DNA of 64,000 bases from Ochrobactrum teleogrylli (GTDB lineage: Bacteria; Pseudomonadota; Alphaproteobacteria; Rhizobiales; Rhizobiaceae), in the NCBI RefSeq assembly GCF_006376685.1, contig NZ_VEWL01000007.1, positions 124,001-188,000 on the forward strand. The letters run 5' to 3'. The notes under the pieces were generated by a model. The model saw only the letters and a program-made list of their open reading frames with translations, did not search any database and was not told the origin of the DNA. Positions 54,718-64,000 of this stretch are shown piece by piece. The stretch's first letter is position 1. Every line of letters begins with the position of its first letter. Both the position numbers and the translations under genes were made by a program.

Positions 54718-55068
54718 ATGCAGCGCATTTTTCTGGCTTTTCTGAACTCGATGCGCGCGCTGAAATATCTCGCGGGCAATGAAAAAGCCGTGCAACAGGA
54801 ACTGGTATTGTTTCTGGTCTCCTTGCCTGTCGCTTTCTTCCTTGCGCCCACATGGCTGGCCTTCCTGCTGATGACCGGCTCGATCCTGTTTCTGATGATG
54901 GTCGAAATTCTGAATACCGGCATAGAGGCGACATGCGATGCGGTGTCCCGCGATTTTCATAAGGAAATCCAGATTGCCAAGGACTGTGGTTCATTGGCCG
55001 TGCTGATCGCAATTATATTTGTTGTGGCCACATGGGGCTATATAATCATATCGTCTTTCTATTATTAA
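54718..55068 (+). CDS. dgkA: Diacylglycerol kinase, integral membrane type
   Basis: 116 residues with three membrane helices and the signature EILNTGIEATCD followed by KDCGSLAV, typical of bacterial DgkA. It recycles diacylglycerol produced by glucan and envelope modification to phosphatidic acid, which fits a cyclic-glucan-producing organism. It is followed by an AT-rich islet. Confidence 0.93.
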   Translation: MQRIFLAFLNSMRALKYLAGNEKAVQQELVLFLVSLPVAFFLAPTWLAFLLMTGSILFLMMVEILNTGIEATCDAVSRDFHKEIQIAKDCGSLAVLIAIIFVVATWGYIIISSFYY

Positions 55069-55183
55069 AATAAATATATTGGAATTTGAAATAGATAAAA
55101 TAGAAAAAGTTCGTTCATAGTTGCGGTTTTGGGAATTTCTATAATTGATATCTTCTTTGGCGGGGTGATTCCAGGAGATATAA

Positions 55184-55369
55184 ATGACGAGAATAATTTA
55201 TCTTTTTTTGTTTTTGGTATTTCTAATGTCGGCTGGGCTTTATTTTATTGACGCCAATGCTGCGGATACTGCACCGTGGCAGCCGAATGCACATCATTGC
55301 GATAGTTATGAAAACCTGGCGGATTATACACGTTGTATCCTCAGATCACCGAAGGCAGATATGGTGTGA
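55184..55369 (+). CDS. Small predicted exported protein, 61 residues
   Basis: A signal peptide of about 26 residues (cleavage near Ala-Asn-Ala-Ala) leaves a mature peptide of about 35 residues with two cysteines. CAGGAGAT lies before the ATG. Codon use and the surrounding sequence are much more AT-rich than the host average. No family recognised. Confidence 0.65.
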   Translation: MTRIIYLFLFLVFLMSAGLYFIDANAADTAPWQPNAHHCDSYENLADYTRCILRSPKADMV

Positions 55370-55540
55370 TTTATTCCCAGCAACGATTTGGGGATATATC
55401 GCATTATTATATATTTATAATTTATAAAATTATTTTTTATAAATTAAATATATCTTGCGAGTAATTTAATTATTATTGGTATTTTGAAATTTTTCAATTT
55501 GCGTATTCTGAAGACGTAAATTCAAAACGGAGAAATACTT

Positions 55541-55732
55541 ATGAGTAAATTTATTATGTCTTTCGTTGTTGTAGCTTCTGTTTTCTCTTTTGGTGCTGCA
55601 TCGGCGAATGCTTGTGTTCTTTCCGGTGAAAACGTGTTTAAGTGCGGTCAAGACTGCGCAAAAAGTTCAAGTGATTGGGGGTATATCGGTTGCTTCGCGA
55701 CAGCCGTCAATCCATTTGCGAATAGAAAATAA
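55541..55732 (+). CDS. Small predicted exported cysteine-rich protein, 63 residues
   Basis: A signal peptide ends near Ala-Asn-Ala (residue 24); the mature part of about 39 residues has four cysteines (ACVL, KCGQDC, GC), suggesting a disulfide-stabilised peptide. CGGAGAA precedes the ATG. It lies in the same AT-rich islet as the 61-residue gene, after 170 bases of very AT-rich sequence. No family recognised; toxin, adhesin or stress roles are all open. Confidence 0.66.
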   Translation: MSKFIMSFVVVASVFSFGAASANACVLSGENVFKCGQDCAKSSSDWGYIGCFATAVNPFANRK

Positions 55733-55907
55733 CTTCTGGTTGATGTTACGCAAGTTTCTGGAGGAAAACTCTTCTGATTGAAGTGATCTCTGGATATTTC
55801 GTTTTCATCCGCAGATTAAACACCGGAGGGGAGGCGTGCCAGTCATTGCATCCCCTCCACTCCCACGCTAAATCTTGCGCAGAAATAGTGTTGGTGAGAA
55901 TCTCATT

Positions 55908-57563
55908 ATGCTTCGTATTGCAGTCGCGCAGCTCAATCCCGTCATGGGCGATATTGCCGGAAATCTGGCCAAGGCCCGCGCGGCTCGCGTGCAGGCTGCC
56001 GACATGAAGGCCGATCTGATCCTGTTCACAGAGCTGTTCATTGCCGGTTATCCTCCTGAGGATCTGGTACTGAAGCCATCTTTTGTCGAAGCCTGCGAGA
56101 AGGCCGTCCGAGACCTTGCAGCCGATACGGCGGATGGTGGGCCGGGCGTTATCATCGGAACCCCTCTGCGCCGCGAGAGTGGCTTGCATAATTCGGTCAT
56201 GGTGCTGGATGGCGGCGAAGTGATTGCTGAGCGGTTCAAGGTCGATCTGCCGAATTACGGCGAATTCGATGAAAAGCGCGTATTCGAGCCGGGTCCGCTG
56301 CCGGGACCAGTCAATTTCCGTGGCGTGCGAATCGGTATTCCGATCTGCGAGGATATCTGGGGCGATCTCGGCGTTTCCGAAACGCTTGCCGAAAGCGGTG
56401 CAGAATTCCTTCTCGTGCCGAATGGTTCACCTTATCACCGCGCCAAGATGGACCGCCGGTATCAAGTCGTTCTGAAGCAGGTGATGCTGTCCGAACTGCC
56501 GATGCTTTACGCCAATCAGGTTGGTGGTCAGGATGAACTGATTTTCGATGGCGCATCGTTCGCTTTCAATCCCGGAAACAAGTTCCCGTGCCTGCAAATG
56601 CCGCAGTTTTCGGAACAGATCGCCATGACGATCTGGCATCGCGACGGAGACACCTGGCGGTGCGAGGAGGGCGAGAAGGCTTTGCTTCCGGAAGAGTTGG
56701 AAGCGGACTATTCCGCCTGTGTGCTGGGCCTGCGCGACTATGTGAACAAGAACGGATTCAAGGACGTCGTTCTGGGTCTTTCCGGCGGTATCGACTCGGC
56801 AATCTGCGCCGCGATGGGCGTGGATGCACTGGGGCCGGAGCGTGTGCGCTGCATCATGCTGCCGTATCGCTACACGTCAGGTGAATCCCTGCAAGATGCA
56901 GCCGACTGCGCCAAGGCCCTTGGCGTACGTTACGATATCGTGCCCATTGCCGAGCCGGTTGAGGGCTTCATGAGCGCGCTTCAGCCACTATTTGCCGGTA
57001 CGGACAGCGGTGTCGCTGAAGAAAACCTGCAAAGCCGCGCGCGCGGCACCATCCTGATGGCCGTTTCGAACAAGTTCGGCTCCATGGTCGTCACGACTGG
57101 CAACAAGTCGGAAATGTCGGTTGGCTACGCCACGCTCTATGGCGACATGAATGGCGGCTTCAATCCGATCAAAGACGTGTACAAGATGCAGGTCTATGCG
57201 ATGTCGGAATGGCGCAACAGCCATGTTCCGCAAGGCTCGCTCGGACCGGCAGGCGAGGTGATCCCGAACAACATCATCTCCAAGGCGCCGTCCGCCGAAC
57301 TGCGCGAGAACCAGACCGATCAGGACAGCTTGCCGCCTTATCCGGTGCTCGACGACATTCTGGAATGTCTGGTCGAGAACGAAATGAGCAATGCCGATAT
57401 TGTTGCGCGCGGCCATCCGGTTGAGACCGTGCAGCGTATCGAACATCTGCTTTATCTCGCTGAATACAAACGCAGACAATCGGCACCCGGTGTTAAGATT
57501 ACCAGGAAGAATTTTGGACGCGATCGCCGCTATCCCATAACGAACCGCTTCCGCGACCGCTGA
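55908..57563 (+). CDS. nadE: Glutamine-dependent NAD+ synthetase
   Basis: 551 residues. An N-terminal nitrilase-type glutaminase domain carries the Glu42, Lys111 and Cys147 triad, and the C-terminal ATP-pyrophosphatase domain has [11 protein letters not shown]. It turns deamido-NAD into NAD using glutamine. ATG 55908 matches the family start; a GTG at 55875 would add 11 residues. gltX starts 11 bases after the stop, so they may be cotranscribed. Confidence 0.95.
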   Translation: MLRIAVAQLNPVMGDIAGNLAKARAARVQAADMKADLILFTELFIAGYPPEDLVLKPSFVEACEKAVRDLAADTADGGPGVIIGTPLRRESGLHNSVMVLDGGEVIAERFKVDLPNYGEFDEKRVFEPGPLPGPVNFRGVRIGIPICEDIWGDLGVSETLAESGAEFLLVPNGSPYHRAKMDRRYQVVLKQVMLSELPMLYANQVGGQDELIFDGASFAFNPGNKFPCLQMPQFSEQIAMTIWHRDGDTWRCEEGEKALLPEELEADYSACVLGLRDYVNKNGFKDVVLGLSGGIDSAICAAMGVDALGPERVRCIMLPYRYTSGESLQDAADCAKALGVRYDIVPIAEPVEGFMSALQPLFAGTDSGVAEENLQSRARGTILMAVSNKFGSMVVTTGNKSEMSVGYATLYGDMNGGFNPIKDVYKMQVYAMSEWRNSHVPQGSLGPAGEVIPNNIISKAPSAELRENQTDQDSLPPYPVLDDILECLVENEMSNADIVARGHPVETVQRIEHLLYLAEYKRRQSAPGVKITRKNFGRDRRYPITNRFRDR

Positions 57564-57574
57564 AAGATAATAGA

Positions 57575-58948
57575 ATGACTGTTACTGTTCGTTTTGCCCC
57601 GTCGCCGACGGGTTACATTCACATCGGCAACACGCGCACTGCGCTCTCGAACTGGCTTTATGCCCAAAAGAATGGCGGCAAGTTCATCCTGCGCTATGAC
57701 GACACGGATGTTGAACGGTCGCGTGAAGAATATGCTGAGGCCATCGCCGTTGATCTGGACTGGCTTGGCGTCAAGCCGGACCGCGTCGAATATCAGTCGA
57801 AACGCTTCGATGTTTATGCTCGCGCCGTGGAAAAGCTGAAGGAAGCAGGGCTGCTTTATGCCTGCTATGAAACGGCTGACGAACTGGAGCGTCGCCGCAA
57901 GCTGCGTCTCGCGCGCCGCCTGCCACCGGTTTATGGCCGCGAGGCGCTGAAAATCACCGATGCGGAAAAGGCCGCTTTCGAAGCCGAAGGCCGCAAGCCG
58001 CATTGGCGCTTTCTGCTGCCGAATTTCGAAACCGATCCGTTCACAACGCAGCGCACCGAAGTTCACTGGGATGATCTGGTGCGTGGCCCCCAGGTGGTCG
58101 ATCTGGCGTCCATGTCGGACCCGGTGCTGGTGCGTGAAGACGGCACCTATCTCTATACGCTGCCTTCGGTCGTGGACGACATCGATCTCGGCGTCAGCCA
58201 TATTATCCGTGGCGACGACCATGTGACGAATACCGGCGTGCAGATCGCAATCTTCCGGGCGCTCGGCGCAGAACCGCCGGTCTTCGGACACCATAATCTG
58301 CTGACCACCACGACGGGCGAAGGGCTGTCCAAGCGCACGGGCGCGCTTTCGGTTGGGTCGCTGCGCGAAAACGGCTATGAGCCGATGGCGGTTGCTTCGC
58401 TGGCTATCCTGATCGGCACGTCGGAAAATGTCACCGCTGCGCCGACCATGGATGCGCTGGCGGAACATTTTGATCTGGCCTCCATCTCAAAATCGTCGGC
58501 CAAGTTTGATCCGGCGGAACTGGACACGCTTAATCGCGCATTGCTGCACGAAATGTCTTTTGCCGACGCCAAGCCTCGTCTCACAGCGCTTGGTATTGAA
58601 GGCGACAAGGCTGAATCATTCTGGCTCGCTGTGCGTGGCAATCTGGATCGCTTCGGCGATGTGCAGCATTGGTGGCAGATCGTAACTGGCGATTTGCCGG
58701 AAGCGCCGGAACTGTCCGATGAGGATCGCGACTTTGTTCGTATCGCGTTCAATTCGTTGCCATCAGCTCCTTGGAGCCACCAGACATGGAAAGTCTGGAC
58801 CGAGGCCATCAAGTCGGAAACGGGACGTAAGGGCAAGGGTCTCTTCATGCCGTTGCGTCTGGCGCTGACGGGGCAATCTCACGGACCCGAACTGGCCGAC
58901 CTTCTTGTGCTGATGGGGCCGGACAAGGTTCAGAGCCGAAAGCCCTGA
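57575..58948 (+). CDS. gltX: Glutamyl-tRNA synthetase
   Basis: 457 residues, class I synthetase. HIGH appears as HIGN in [21 protein letters not shown], the KMSKS loop as GLSKRTG, and an anticodon-binding C-domain follows. Rhizobiales often carry two GltX enzymes, one of which charges tRNA-Gln for later amidation; this one cannot be assigned to either role from the sequence alone. Confidence 0.94.
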   Translation: MTVTVRFAPSPTGYIHIGNTRTALSNWLYAQKNGGKFILRYDDTDVERSREEYAEAIAVDLDWLGVKPDRVEYQSKRFDVYARAVEKLKEAGLLYACYETADELERRRKLRLARRLPPVYGREALKITDAEKAAFEAEGRKPHWRFLLPNFETDPFTTQRTEVHWDDLVRGPQVVDLASMSDPVLVREDGTYLYTLPSVVDDIDLGVSHIIRGDDHVTNTGVQIAIFRALGAEPPVFGHHNLLTTTTGEGLSKRTGALSVGSLRENGYEPMAVASLAILIGTSENVTAAPTMDALAEHFDLASISKSSAKFDPAELDTLNRALLHEMSFADAKPRLTALGIEGDKAESFWLAVRGNLDRFGDVQHWWQIVTGDLPEAPELSDEDRDFVRIAFNSLPSAPWSHQTWKVWTEAIKSETGRKGKGLFMPLRLALTGQSHGPELADLLVLMGPDKVQSRKP

Positions 58949-58971
58949 CAGTTACTGATTACAAACAAAAA

Positions 58972-59009
58972 CAGCCGACACAGTTGATACTGTGCCGGCT
59001 GCTTCTTTT
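58972..59009. terminator. Bidirectional terminator, gltX / maeB
   Basis: A 13-base arm (58972-58984) pairs with 58989-59001 around TGAT with one mismatch. T-runs follow on the plus strand and A-runs precede it for the minus strand. Confidence 0.88.
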
Positions 59010-59020
59010 TGCGGATAGGC

Positions 59021-61360
59021 TTACTTGCGAATCTTCGCCTTGCGCACCGGTGCTTCGCCAGCGCGCTGCAGTGCTTCAACGACCGACAGAGCGGTCATGT
59101 TGACGACACCGCGCGACGTGACCGAAGGGGTCAGAATATGTGCCGGGCGGGCGGCACCGAGCAGGATCGGGCCGACATGCAGCGCATCGGTGACGGTCTT
59201 GACCACGTTGAGCGTGATATTGGCCGCATCGAGATTCGGGAAAACCAGAAGATTGGCTTCTCCCTTGAGGCGCGAATTCGGGAACACGCGGTCACGCAGC
59301 GCCTGAGACAGCGCTGAGTCGCCATGCATTTCACCATCGGATTCGAGGTCGGGGGCCTTGTCTGCGAGGATGGCCGCTGCCTGACGCATCTTTTCCGCGC
59401 TGGCGCTTTCCTTAGATCCGAAATTCGAATGCGAAACCAGAGCAGCCTTCGGGACAATGCCAAAACGGTCGATTTCCTTGGCGGCGAGAATTGCCATTTC
59501 AGCAATTTCATTCGCGTTCGGATCGACATTGACATAGGTGTCGGTCAGGAACAGCGCGCCGCGCTGCGAAATCAGCAGGCTGAGCGCGGAGTAATCGCGG
59601 ATACCCGGAACAATGCCGATGATCTGGCGCACAACGCGCAGATGGCGCTCGAAACGACCTTCGAGACCGCAGATCATTGCATCCGCTTCGTCGCGCATCA
59701 CGGCCAGGGCCGCAATGGCGGTCGAATTGGTGCGCACGATAGTGCGGGCCGCTTCCGGCGTGACGCCCTGACGCCCCGTATAGGACAGGTACAGATCGAC
59801 ATAGTCGCGGTAGCGTGGATCGTCTTCAGGGTTGATCAGTTCAAAATCGACGCCCTGACGGATTTTCAGGCCATAACGGCGCAGGCGCGTTTCGACGACC
59901 TGCGGACGACCGACAAGGATTGGCGCGGCGATGCGTTCTTCGATCACCACCTGCGCGGCACGCAGCACGCGCTCATCTTCACCATCGGCATAGATGACGC
60001 GCTTGGGTTTGTCCTGCGAACGGGCGGCGGCGAAAACCGGCTTCATGATGAGGCCGGAGCGGAACACGAAGCGGTTCAGCCTGTCGAGATAGGCTTCCAT
60101 GTCCTCAATGGGGCGCGTTGCGACACCAGTTTCCATCGCAGCCTTGGCCACAGCCGGGGCGATGCGCAGGATCAGCCGCTGATCGAAAGGCGAGGGAATG
60201 ATGTAATCCGGGCCAAAGGTCGGCGTGTCGCCGGAATAGGCCTTGGCGGCGACATCGGAAGGTTCCTCACGCGCAAGCGATGCAATGGCGCGCACGGCGG
60301 CGAGCTTCATCTCTTCATTGATCGCGGTTGCGCCGACATCGAGAGCGCCACGGAAGATATAGGGGAAGCAAAGAACGTTGTTGACCTGATTCGGATAGTC
60401 GGACCGTCCGGTGCAGATCATGGCGTCGGCACGCGCAGCACGCGCTTCTTCCGGCATGATTTCCGGCTTTGGATTGGCGAGAGCCATGATCAGCGGCTTT
60501 TCAGCCATCTGATTGAGCAGTTCCGGCTTCAGCACGCCCGCAGCCGAAAGGCCGAGGAACACATCCGCCCCGCCGATGACATCTGCCAGCGTGCGCGCAT
60601 CGGTCTTCTGGGCATAGATTTCTTTCCAGCGGTCCATCAGCGTGTTGCGGCCTTCATAGACCACACCTTCCAGATCGCAGACCCAGATATTTTCACGCTT
60701 GGCGCCGAGATTGACGAGAAGATTGAGGCAGGCGAGAGCCGCGGCACCGGCACCCGAGGTGACGATCTTGGCGTCTGCAATCTGCTTGCCTGCAAGTTCC
60801 AGACCGTTCAACACGGCGGCGGCCACGATGATCGCCGTCCCATGCTGGTCGTCATGGAAAACCGGAATATTCATCTTGGCGCGAAGCTGTTCTTCAACTT
60901 CGAAACATTCCGGTGCCTTGATGTCTTCCAGATTGATGCCGCCAAATGTCGGCTCCAGAGCGGATACCACGTCGACAACCCGGTTGATTTCCAGCGCGTC
61001 GATTTCGATGTCAAAAACGTCGATATCGGCGAACTTCTTGAACAGGACGGCCTTGCCTTCCATGACCGGCTTCGATGCGAGCGCGCCGATATTGCCAAGA
61101 CCCAGAACAGCCGTACCGTTCGAAACCACCGCCACGAGATTGCCTCGCGCTGTATATTCGGCTGCGGTGGCAGGGTCTTCCTGAATGGCGAGGCAGGGCG
61201 CTGCCACGCCCGGCGAATAAGCGAGCGCAAGGTCACGCTGGTTTCCAAGCGGCTTGGTTGCCTGGATTTCCAGCTTTCCAGGCTTCGGATATCGATGGAA
61301 AAACAGGGCTGCTTCATCGAAATCCGAACGCGTCGGCGTGGAAGGAGTTTTCTTGGTCAT
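59021..61360 (-). CDS. maeB: NADP-dependent malic enzyme with phosphotransacetylase-like domain
   Basis: About 779 residues. The N-terminal malic domain has YSPGVAAPC, the metal/substrate site in [10 protein letters not shown] and an NAD(P)-binding GAGAAAL; the C-terminal 330 residues are a phosphotransacetylase-like domain that regulates rather than catalyses in this family. It decarboxylates malate to pyruvate making NADPH. ATG 61360 (MTKKTPSTP) is preferred; ATG 61378 would add six residues. It converges on gltX. Confidence 0.94.
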   Translation of the reverse strand: MTKKTPSTPTRSDFDEAALFFHRYPKPGKLEIQATKPLGNQRDLALAYSPGVAAPCLAIQEDPATAAEYTARGNLVAVVSNGTAVLGLGNIGALASKPVMEGKAVLFKKFADIDVFDIEIDALEINRVVDVVSALEPTFGGINLEDIKAPECFEVEEQLRAKMNIPVFHDDQHGTAIIVAAAVLNGLELAGKQIADAKIVTSGAGAAALACLNLLVNLGAKRENIWVCDLEGVVYEGRNTLMDRWKEIYAQKTDARTLADVIGGADVFLGLSAAGVLKPELLNQMAEKPLIMALANPKPEIMPEEARAARADAMICTGRSDYPNQVNNVLCFPYIFRGALDVGATAINEEMKLAAVRAIASLAREEPSDVAAKAYSGDTPTFGPDYIIPSPFDQRLILRIAPAVAKAAMETGVATRPIEDMEAYLDRLNRFVFRSGLIMKPVFAAARSQDKPKRVIYADGEDERVLRAAQVVIEERIAAPILVGRPQVVETRLRRYGLKIRQGVDFELINPEDDPRYRDYVDLYLSYTGRQGVTPEAARTIVRTNSTAIAALAVMRDEADAMICGLEGRFERHLRVVRQIIGIVPGIRDYSALSLLISQRGALFLTDTYVNVDPNANEIAEMAILAAKEIDRFGIVPKAALVSHSNFGSKESASAEKMRQAAAILADKAPDLESDGEMHGDSALSQALRDRVFPNSRLKGEANLLVFPNLDAANITLNVVKTVTDALHVGPILLGAARPAHILTPSVTSRGVVNMTALSVVEALQRAGEAPVRKAKIRK

Positions 61361-61540
61361 AGTCGCATCGCTTTCCATTTTTCCGCACCGCCGGGATGAT
61401 CAGCGGCGCGTGGAGGGTGCAATCACATGCACACCGAGCCTTTAAACACGTGGGTCGGGCACTTTGGGTTTTAGCTCAAACTCTGACGTCCCATTAGGCC
61501 CGTTTTGGAGAATGAGTTTATCTGTAATGTAATGGCCGTG

Positions 61541-62320
61541 TCAGAAGGCGCTCTGATAAGCGCCGCCGTCAATAACGAGATTCTGGCCCGTTATATAGCC
61601 TGCATGCTGCGAGCAGAGGAAGGCGCAAGCCTTTCCAAACTCTTCTGGCTGGCCAATGCGTCCCGCAGGGATGCGGGCTGCGCGCTTGGCAGCTTCTGCT
61701 TCTGCGGTGGTGCCGGTCTTCTGCGCGGAGAAGGCAAAGCCTTTGCGCAGGCGGTCCGTGTCGAATGCACCGGGCAGGATATTGTTGATGGTGACATTGG
61801 CCCCGGCAACGGTACGGGCAACGCCGGCCAGAAAGGCCGTCAGTCCCGCGCGGGCGCCGGATGAAAGATCAAGTCCCGGAATGGGCGCATAGACCGAGGT
61901 CGAGGTGATGTTGACGATGCGGCCAAAGCCGCGCTCAACCATTCCGTCGATGACCGCCTTGATCAGTTCGATCGGGGTGACCATGTTCTGCGTCACGCCT
62001 TCAAGAAGGGCTTCGCGGTCGAGCAGGCGGAAGTCGCGGAAGGGTGGTCCGCCATTATTGTTGACCAGAATATCCGGGTTGGGGCAGGCGGCGAGCAGCG
62101 CCTTCTGACCTTCTGGCGTCGAAACATCGGCGGCGACAGCGACCACATTGACACCATAAGCCGAGCGAATGGCGTCAGCTGTCTCAAGAAGAGTTTCTTC
62201 ACTGCGTCCGTTCAGCACGATATCGCATCCTGCCTCGGCCAGTGCTTCGGCGCAGGCGCGACCCAGACCTTTGCTGGAAGCGCATACGATTGCCTTGCGA
62301 CCTTTCAAGCCCAAATCCAC
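61541..62320 (-). CDS. Divergent short-chain dehydrogenase/reductase (SDR)
   Basis: 259 residues with a Rossmann fold. The cofactor motif is CASSKGLGRA in place of TGxxxGIG, and NNNGGPP replaces NNAG. At the catalytic site the usual YxxxK is replaced by a Leu-Ser-Ser-Gly-Ala-Arg stretch, so the standard Tyr-Lys pair is absent. Such divergent SDRs occur widely, annotated as oxoacyl reductase-like, but their chemistry is uncertain. The C-terminal INGGxY-like IDGGAY is kept. Confidence 0.87.
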   Translation of the reverse strand: MDLGLKGRKAIVCASSKGLGRACAEALAEAGCDIVLNGRSEETLLETADAIRSAYGVNVVAVAADVSTPEGQKALLAACPNPDILVNNNGGPPFRDFRLLDREALLEGVTQNMVTPIELIKAVIDGMVERGFGRIVNITSTSVYAPIPGLDLSSGARAGLTAFLAGVARTVAGANVTINNILPGAFDTDRLRKGFAFSAQKTGTTAEAEAAKRAARIPAGRIGQPEEFGKACAFLCSQHAGYITGQNLVIDGGAYQSAF

Positions 62321-62602
62321 GGCTCGATCCTCTTTGCTTTTTAAAGGTCATGGAGACATGCCACCAAGCGCCAAGTGCAATCAACCGGATTCTGGTTGAC
62401 GCGCTGATGTGTCCACTTTTCTCGACGCTCATTTGACCATTTTTCGGTGTTTTTCACGCACACTATTCGGTGATCGTGGTTTGCTTGAGGCTGTCTGTTC
62501 GTCGGCCACCGTCATCTGCGCATTACAGTCCCGTCATAACTCTGTGACATGAATCAGGTTCTCTGCACGTAGTTTCAGGTTGCCATTGAGAGGGACAACC
62601 AA

Positions 62603-63469
62603 ATGAGCACCGATGCAGCGCAGGCCAAGAAACTCCGGACGATTTTTATCTCGGATGTGCATTTGGGATCAAAGGCCGCGCAGGCCGATCTGCTTCTCGA
62701 TTTCCTGCGCTACCATGATGCGGAAACGATTTTTCTGGTCGGCGATATCGTCGATGGCTGGCGATTACGGCGCAACTGGCACTGGCCGCAGGAACATAAC
62801 GACGTTGTCCAGAAGCTTCTCCGTAAAAGCCGCAAGGGCACCAACATCATCTACATTGCAGGCAATCACGACGAGTTCCTGCGTAATTTTCAGGGAACGC
62901 ATTTCGGCGGCATCGAAGTGATAAACCGCGCCATTCACGAGACGGCGGATGGCCGCAAGTTTCTGGTGATCCATGGCGATCAGTTCGACGTGGTGGTGCG
63001 CAATGCCCGTTTCATCGCTTATCTCGGCGACTGGGCCTATGACACGGCGATCTGGATCAACACGGCGATGAACCGTTTGCGCTCGCTCTTCGGGTTGCGC
63101 TACTGGTCGTTTTCGGCCTGGGCGAAATTCCGCGTGAAAAAGGCGGTCAATTTCATCGGCGAGTTCGAAACGGTGGTGTCCGAAGAGGCGCAGCGCATCG
63201 GTGTCGATGGCGTCATTTGCGGTCATATTCACCACGCCACCATCGAAAAGATGAACGATGTTGAATATATCAACACCGGCGACTGGGTGGAAAGCTGCAC
63301 AGCGGTGCTGGAGCATTTCGACGGACGTATGGAACTGGTCAGTTGGACGGAAATGCGCGACGAAAAATCGTCCGGCGGCAGGGCTCTCGCTCACGATAAT
63401 CGGGCCGACGACAACAGGATAGTCCGTCTGCCACGTCCTGCCCGTAGCGCGGCGCAAATTGCCGGATGA
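62603..63469 (+). CDS. Calcineurin-like metallophosphoesterase, LpxH-like
   Basis: 288 residues. All metal-binding blocks of the family are visible: SDVHLG, GDIVDGW, GNHDE, HGDQFD and GHIHHA. It is close to UDP-2,3-diacylglucosamine diphosphatases, but the C-terminal 40 residues are a non-conserved charged tail, and alphaproteobacteria usually employ LpxI for that step, so a different phosphoester substrate is possible. The glycosyltransferase start overlaps its stop by four bases (ATGA), linking the two in one envelope-lipid or polysaccharide task. Confidence 0.88.
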   Translation: MSTDAAQAKKLRTIFISDVHLGSKAAQADLLLDFLRYHDAETIFLVGDIVDGWRLRRNWHWPQEHNDVVQKLLRKSRKGTNIIYIAGNHDEFLRNFQGTHFGGIEVINRAIHETADGRKFLVIHGDQFDVVVRNARFIAYLGDWAYDTAIWINTAMNRLRSLFGLRYWSFSAWAKFRVKKAVNFIGEFETVVSEEAQRIGVDGVICGHIHHATIEKMNDVEYINTGDWVESCTAVLEHFDGRMELVSWTEMRDEKSSGGRALAHDNRADDNRIVRLPRPARSAAQIAG

Positions 63470-64000
63470 ACAAGCTCGTCATCGTCACCGACGCCTGGCA
63501 TCCGCAAGTCAACGGCGTCGTTCGAACACTGACAAAATGTCAGGACATGATGCGCGCGCGCGGTTACGAGGTGATTGTGGTTTCGCCACTCGACTATAAG
63601 TCGGTTCCGTGCCCGACCTATCCGGAAATCAGACTGGCGCTGACCACGCCCGGCGCATTTCGGCGGCGGTTGGTGCAAATGCAGCCTGACTATATCCACA
63701 TCGCCACCGAAGGTCCGCTCGGCTACATGGCGCGACAGGCATGTCTGAAAAAGGGCTGGAGTTTCACCACCAGTTTTCATACGCGCTTTCCTGAATATGT
63801 TGCGGAGCGCTTTCCGGTTCCCTTGAGCTGGAGCTATGGCTTTCTGCGGCGGTTTCACAATGCCGCATCGCATACGCTGGTTCCCACCCAATCCATTCTG
63901 GATGATCTGAAAGAGCGCGGTTTTACCGGCCTCAATCTGTGGACACGCGGCGTGGATCGCGGTGTATTCCATGCCCGCGCCAATGTGAGCCGCGATCTGC
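63466..64000 (+). CDS. Glycosyltransferase family 4 (5' part; cut by window end)
   Basis: The first 178 codons of an open frame continue beyond the window. It begins MNKLVIVTDAWHPQVNGVVRTL, a GT-B N-terminal domain of the mannosyl/sulfoquinovosyl-transferase group, with IATEGPLGYMARQ and FHTRFPEY segments typical of glycolipid-acting family 4 enzymes. The ATG overlaps the metallophosphoesterase stop. Donor and acceptor are not known; an envelope glycolipid is a reasonable guess. Confidence 0.88.
   Translation, partial: MNKLVIVTDAWHPQVNGVVRTLTKCQDMMRARGYEVIVVSPLDYKSVPCPTYPEIRLALTTPGAFRRRLVQMQPDYIHIATEGPLGYMARQACLKKGWSFTTSFHTRFPEYVAERFPVPLSWSYGFLRRFHNAASHTLVPTQSILDDLKERGFTGLNLWTRGVDRGVFHARANVSRDL

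Noticed and set aside
59324-61399. Long open frame (691 codons) on the plus strand opposite maeB
   Set aside because: It mirrors maeB codon structure, is rich in His/Arg and matches no family; antisense shadow of a GC-rich gene.

Overview
Organism: an alphaproteobacterium of the order Rhizobiales, most probably the Brucellaceae (Brucella/Ochrobactrum group). This rests on the GC-rich coding style, a cyclic beta-1,2-glucan exporter (NdvA/Cgt) closely resembling the Brucella protein as I remember it, the rhizobial order of the suf operon, class II DAHP synthase, an ATP12 chaperone and a glnB-glnA pair. Placement nearer Ochrobactrum than classical Brucella is inference only. Most of the window is ordinary core chromosome. 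One accessory block lies at about 21.3-30.3 kb. Region by region: 0-13 kb carries PBP1A, release factor 2 with an intact programmed +1 frameshift, an M23 envelope peptidase, a DUF455 ferritin-like protein, a one-cysteine PrxQ/Bcp, a large AsmA-like protein, tyrS, an SMR efflux pump and an alpha/beta hydrolase. 13.2-20 kb is an Fe-S assembly operon: a NifS/IscS-type desulfurase, sufB, sufC, sufD, sufS and a SufT/DUF59 gene, with a candidate Irr-type iron box upstream of sufB and a strong terminator after the last gene. The sufA usual at the end of this operon in rhizobia is not there. 20-21.3 kb has a family 2 glycosyltransferase and tRNA-Gly(CCC), both on the minus strand. 21.3-30.1 kb is a decayed prophage bounded by 65-bp direct repeats that duplicate the 5' half of the tRNA gene. 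It keeps an integrase, small early genes, an HNH nuclease, the 3' end of a tail-tip gene that has lost its start, an SGNH-hydrolase tail protein, a radical SAM/SPASM enzyme as cargo, and a lysis cassette (GH24 endolysin with a C-terminal membrane anchor, overlapping Rz/Rz1-like spanins, a small membrane/coiled-coil protein). I see no packaging, capsid, repressor or replication genes. Just beyond the right repeat lies what looks like the last codons of a second, diverged integrase at the same 53-bp offset, suggesting repeated integration at this site. 30.4-41.5 kb returns to core genes: a lipid kinase, a 25-residue membrane microprotein, an RlpA-like lipoprotein, a 141-bp imperfect palindromic element, a DacF-type peptidase with an altered KTG box, tmk-holB-metG-tatD-MBL hydrolase, and ndvA. 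41.8-54.6 kb holds an RluA-family synthase, an EamA transporter, a HAD hydrolase, ATP12, glnA and glnB (the latter behind a good sigma-54 promoter match), Nnr, Gph, RpiA, a DUF2059 protein, glutathione reductase and DAHP synthase. 54.7-64 kb has dgkA, an AT-rich islet with two tiny predicted secreted proteins, nadE, gltX, maeB, a divergent SDR, an LpxH-like metallophosphoesterase and a glycosyltransferase cut by the window end. I saw no rRNA genes, CRISPR arrays or complete insertion sequences.
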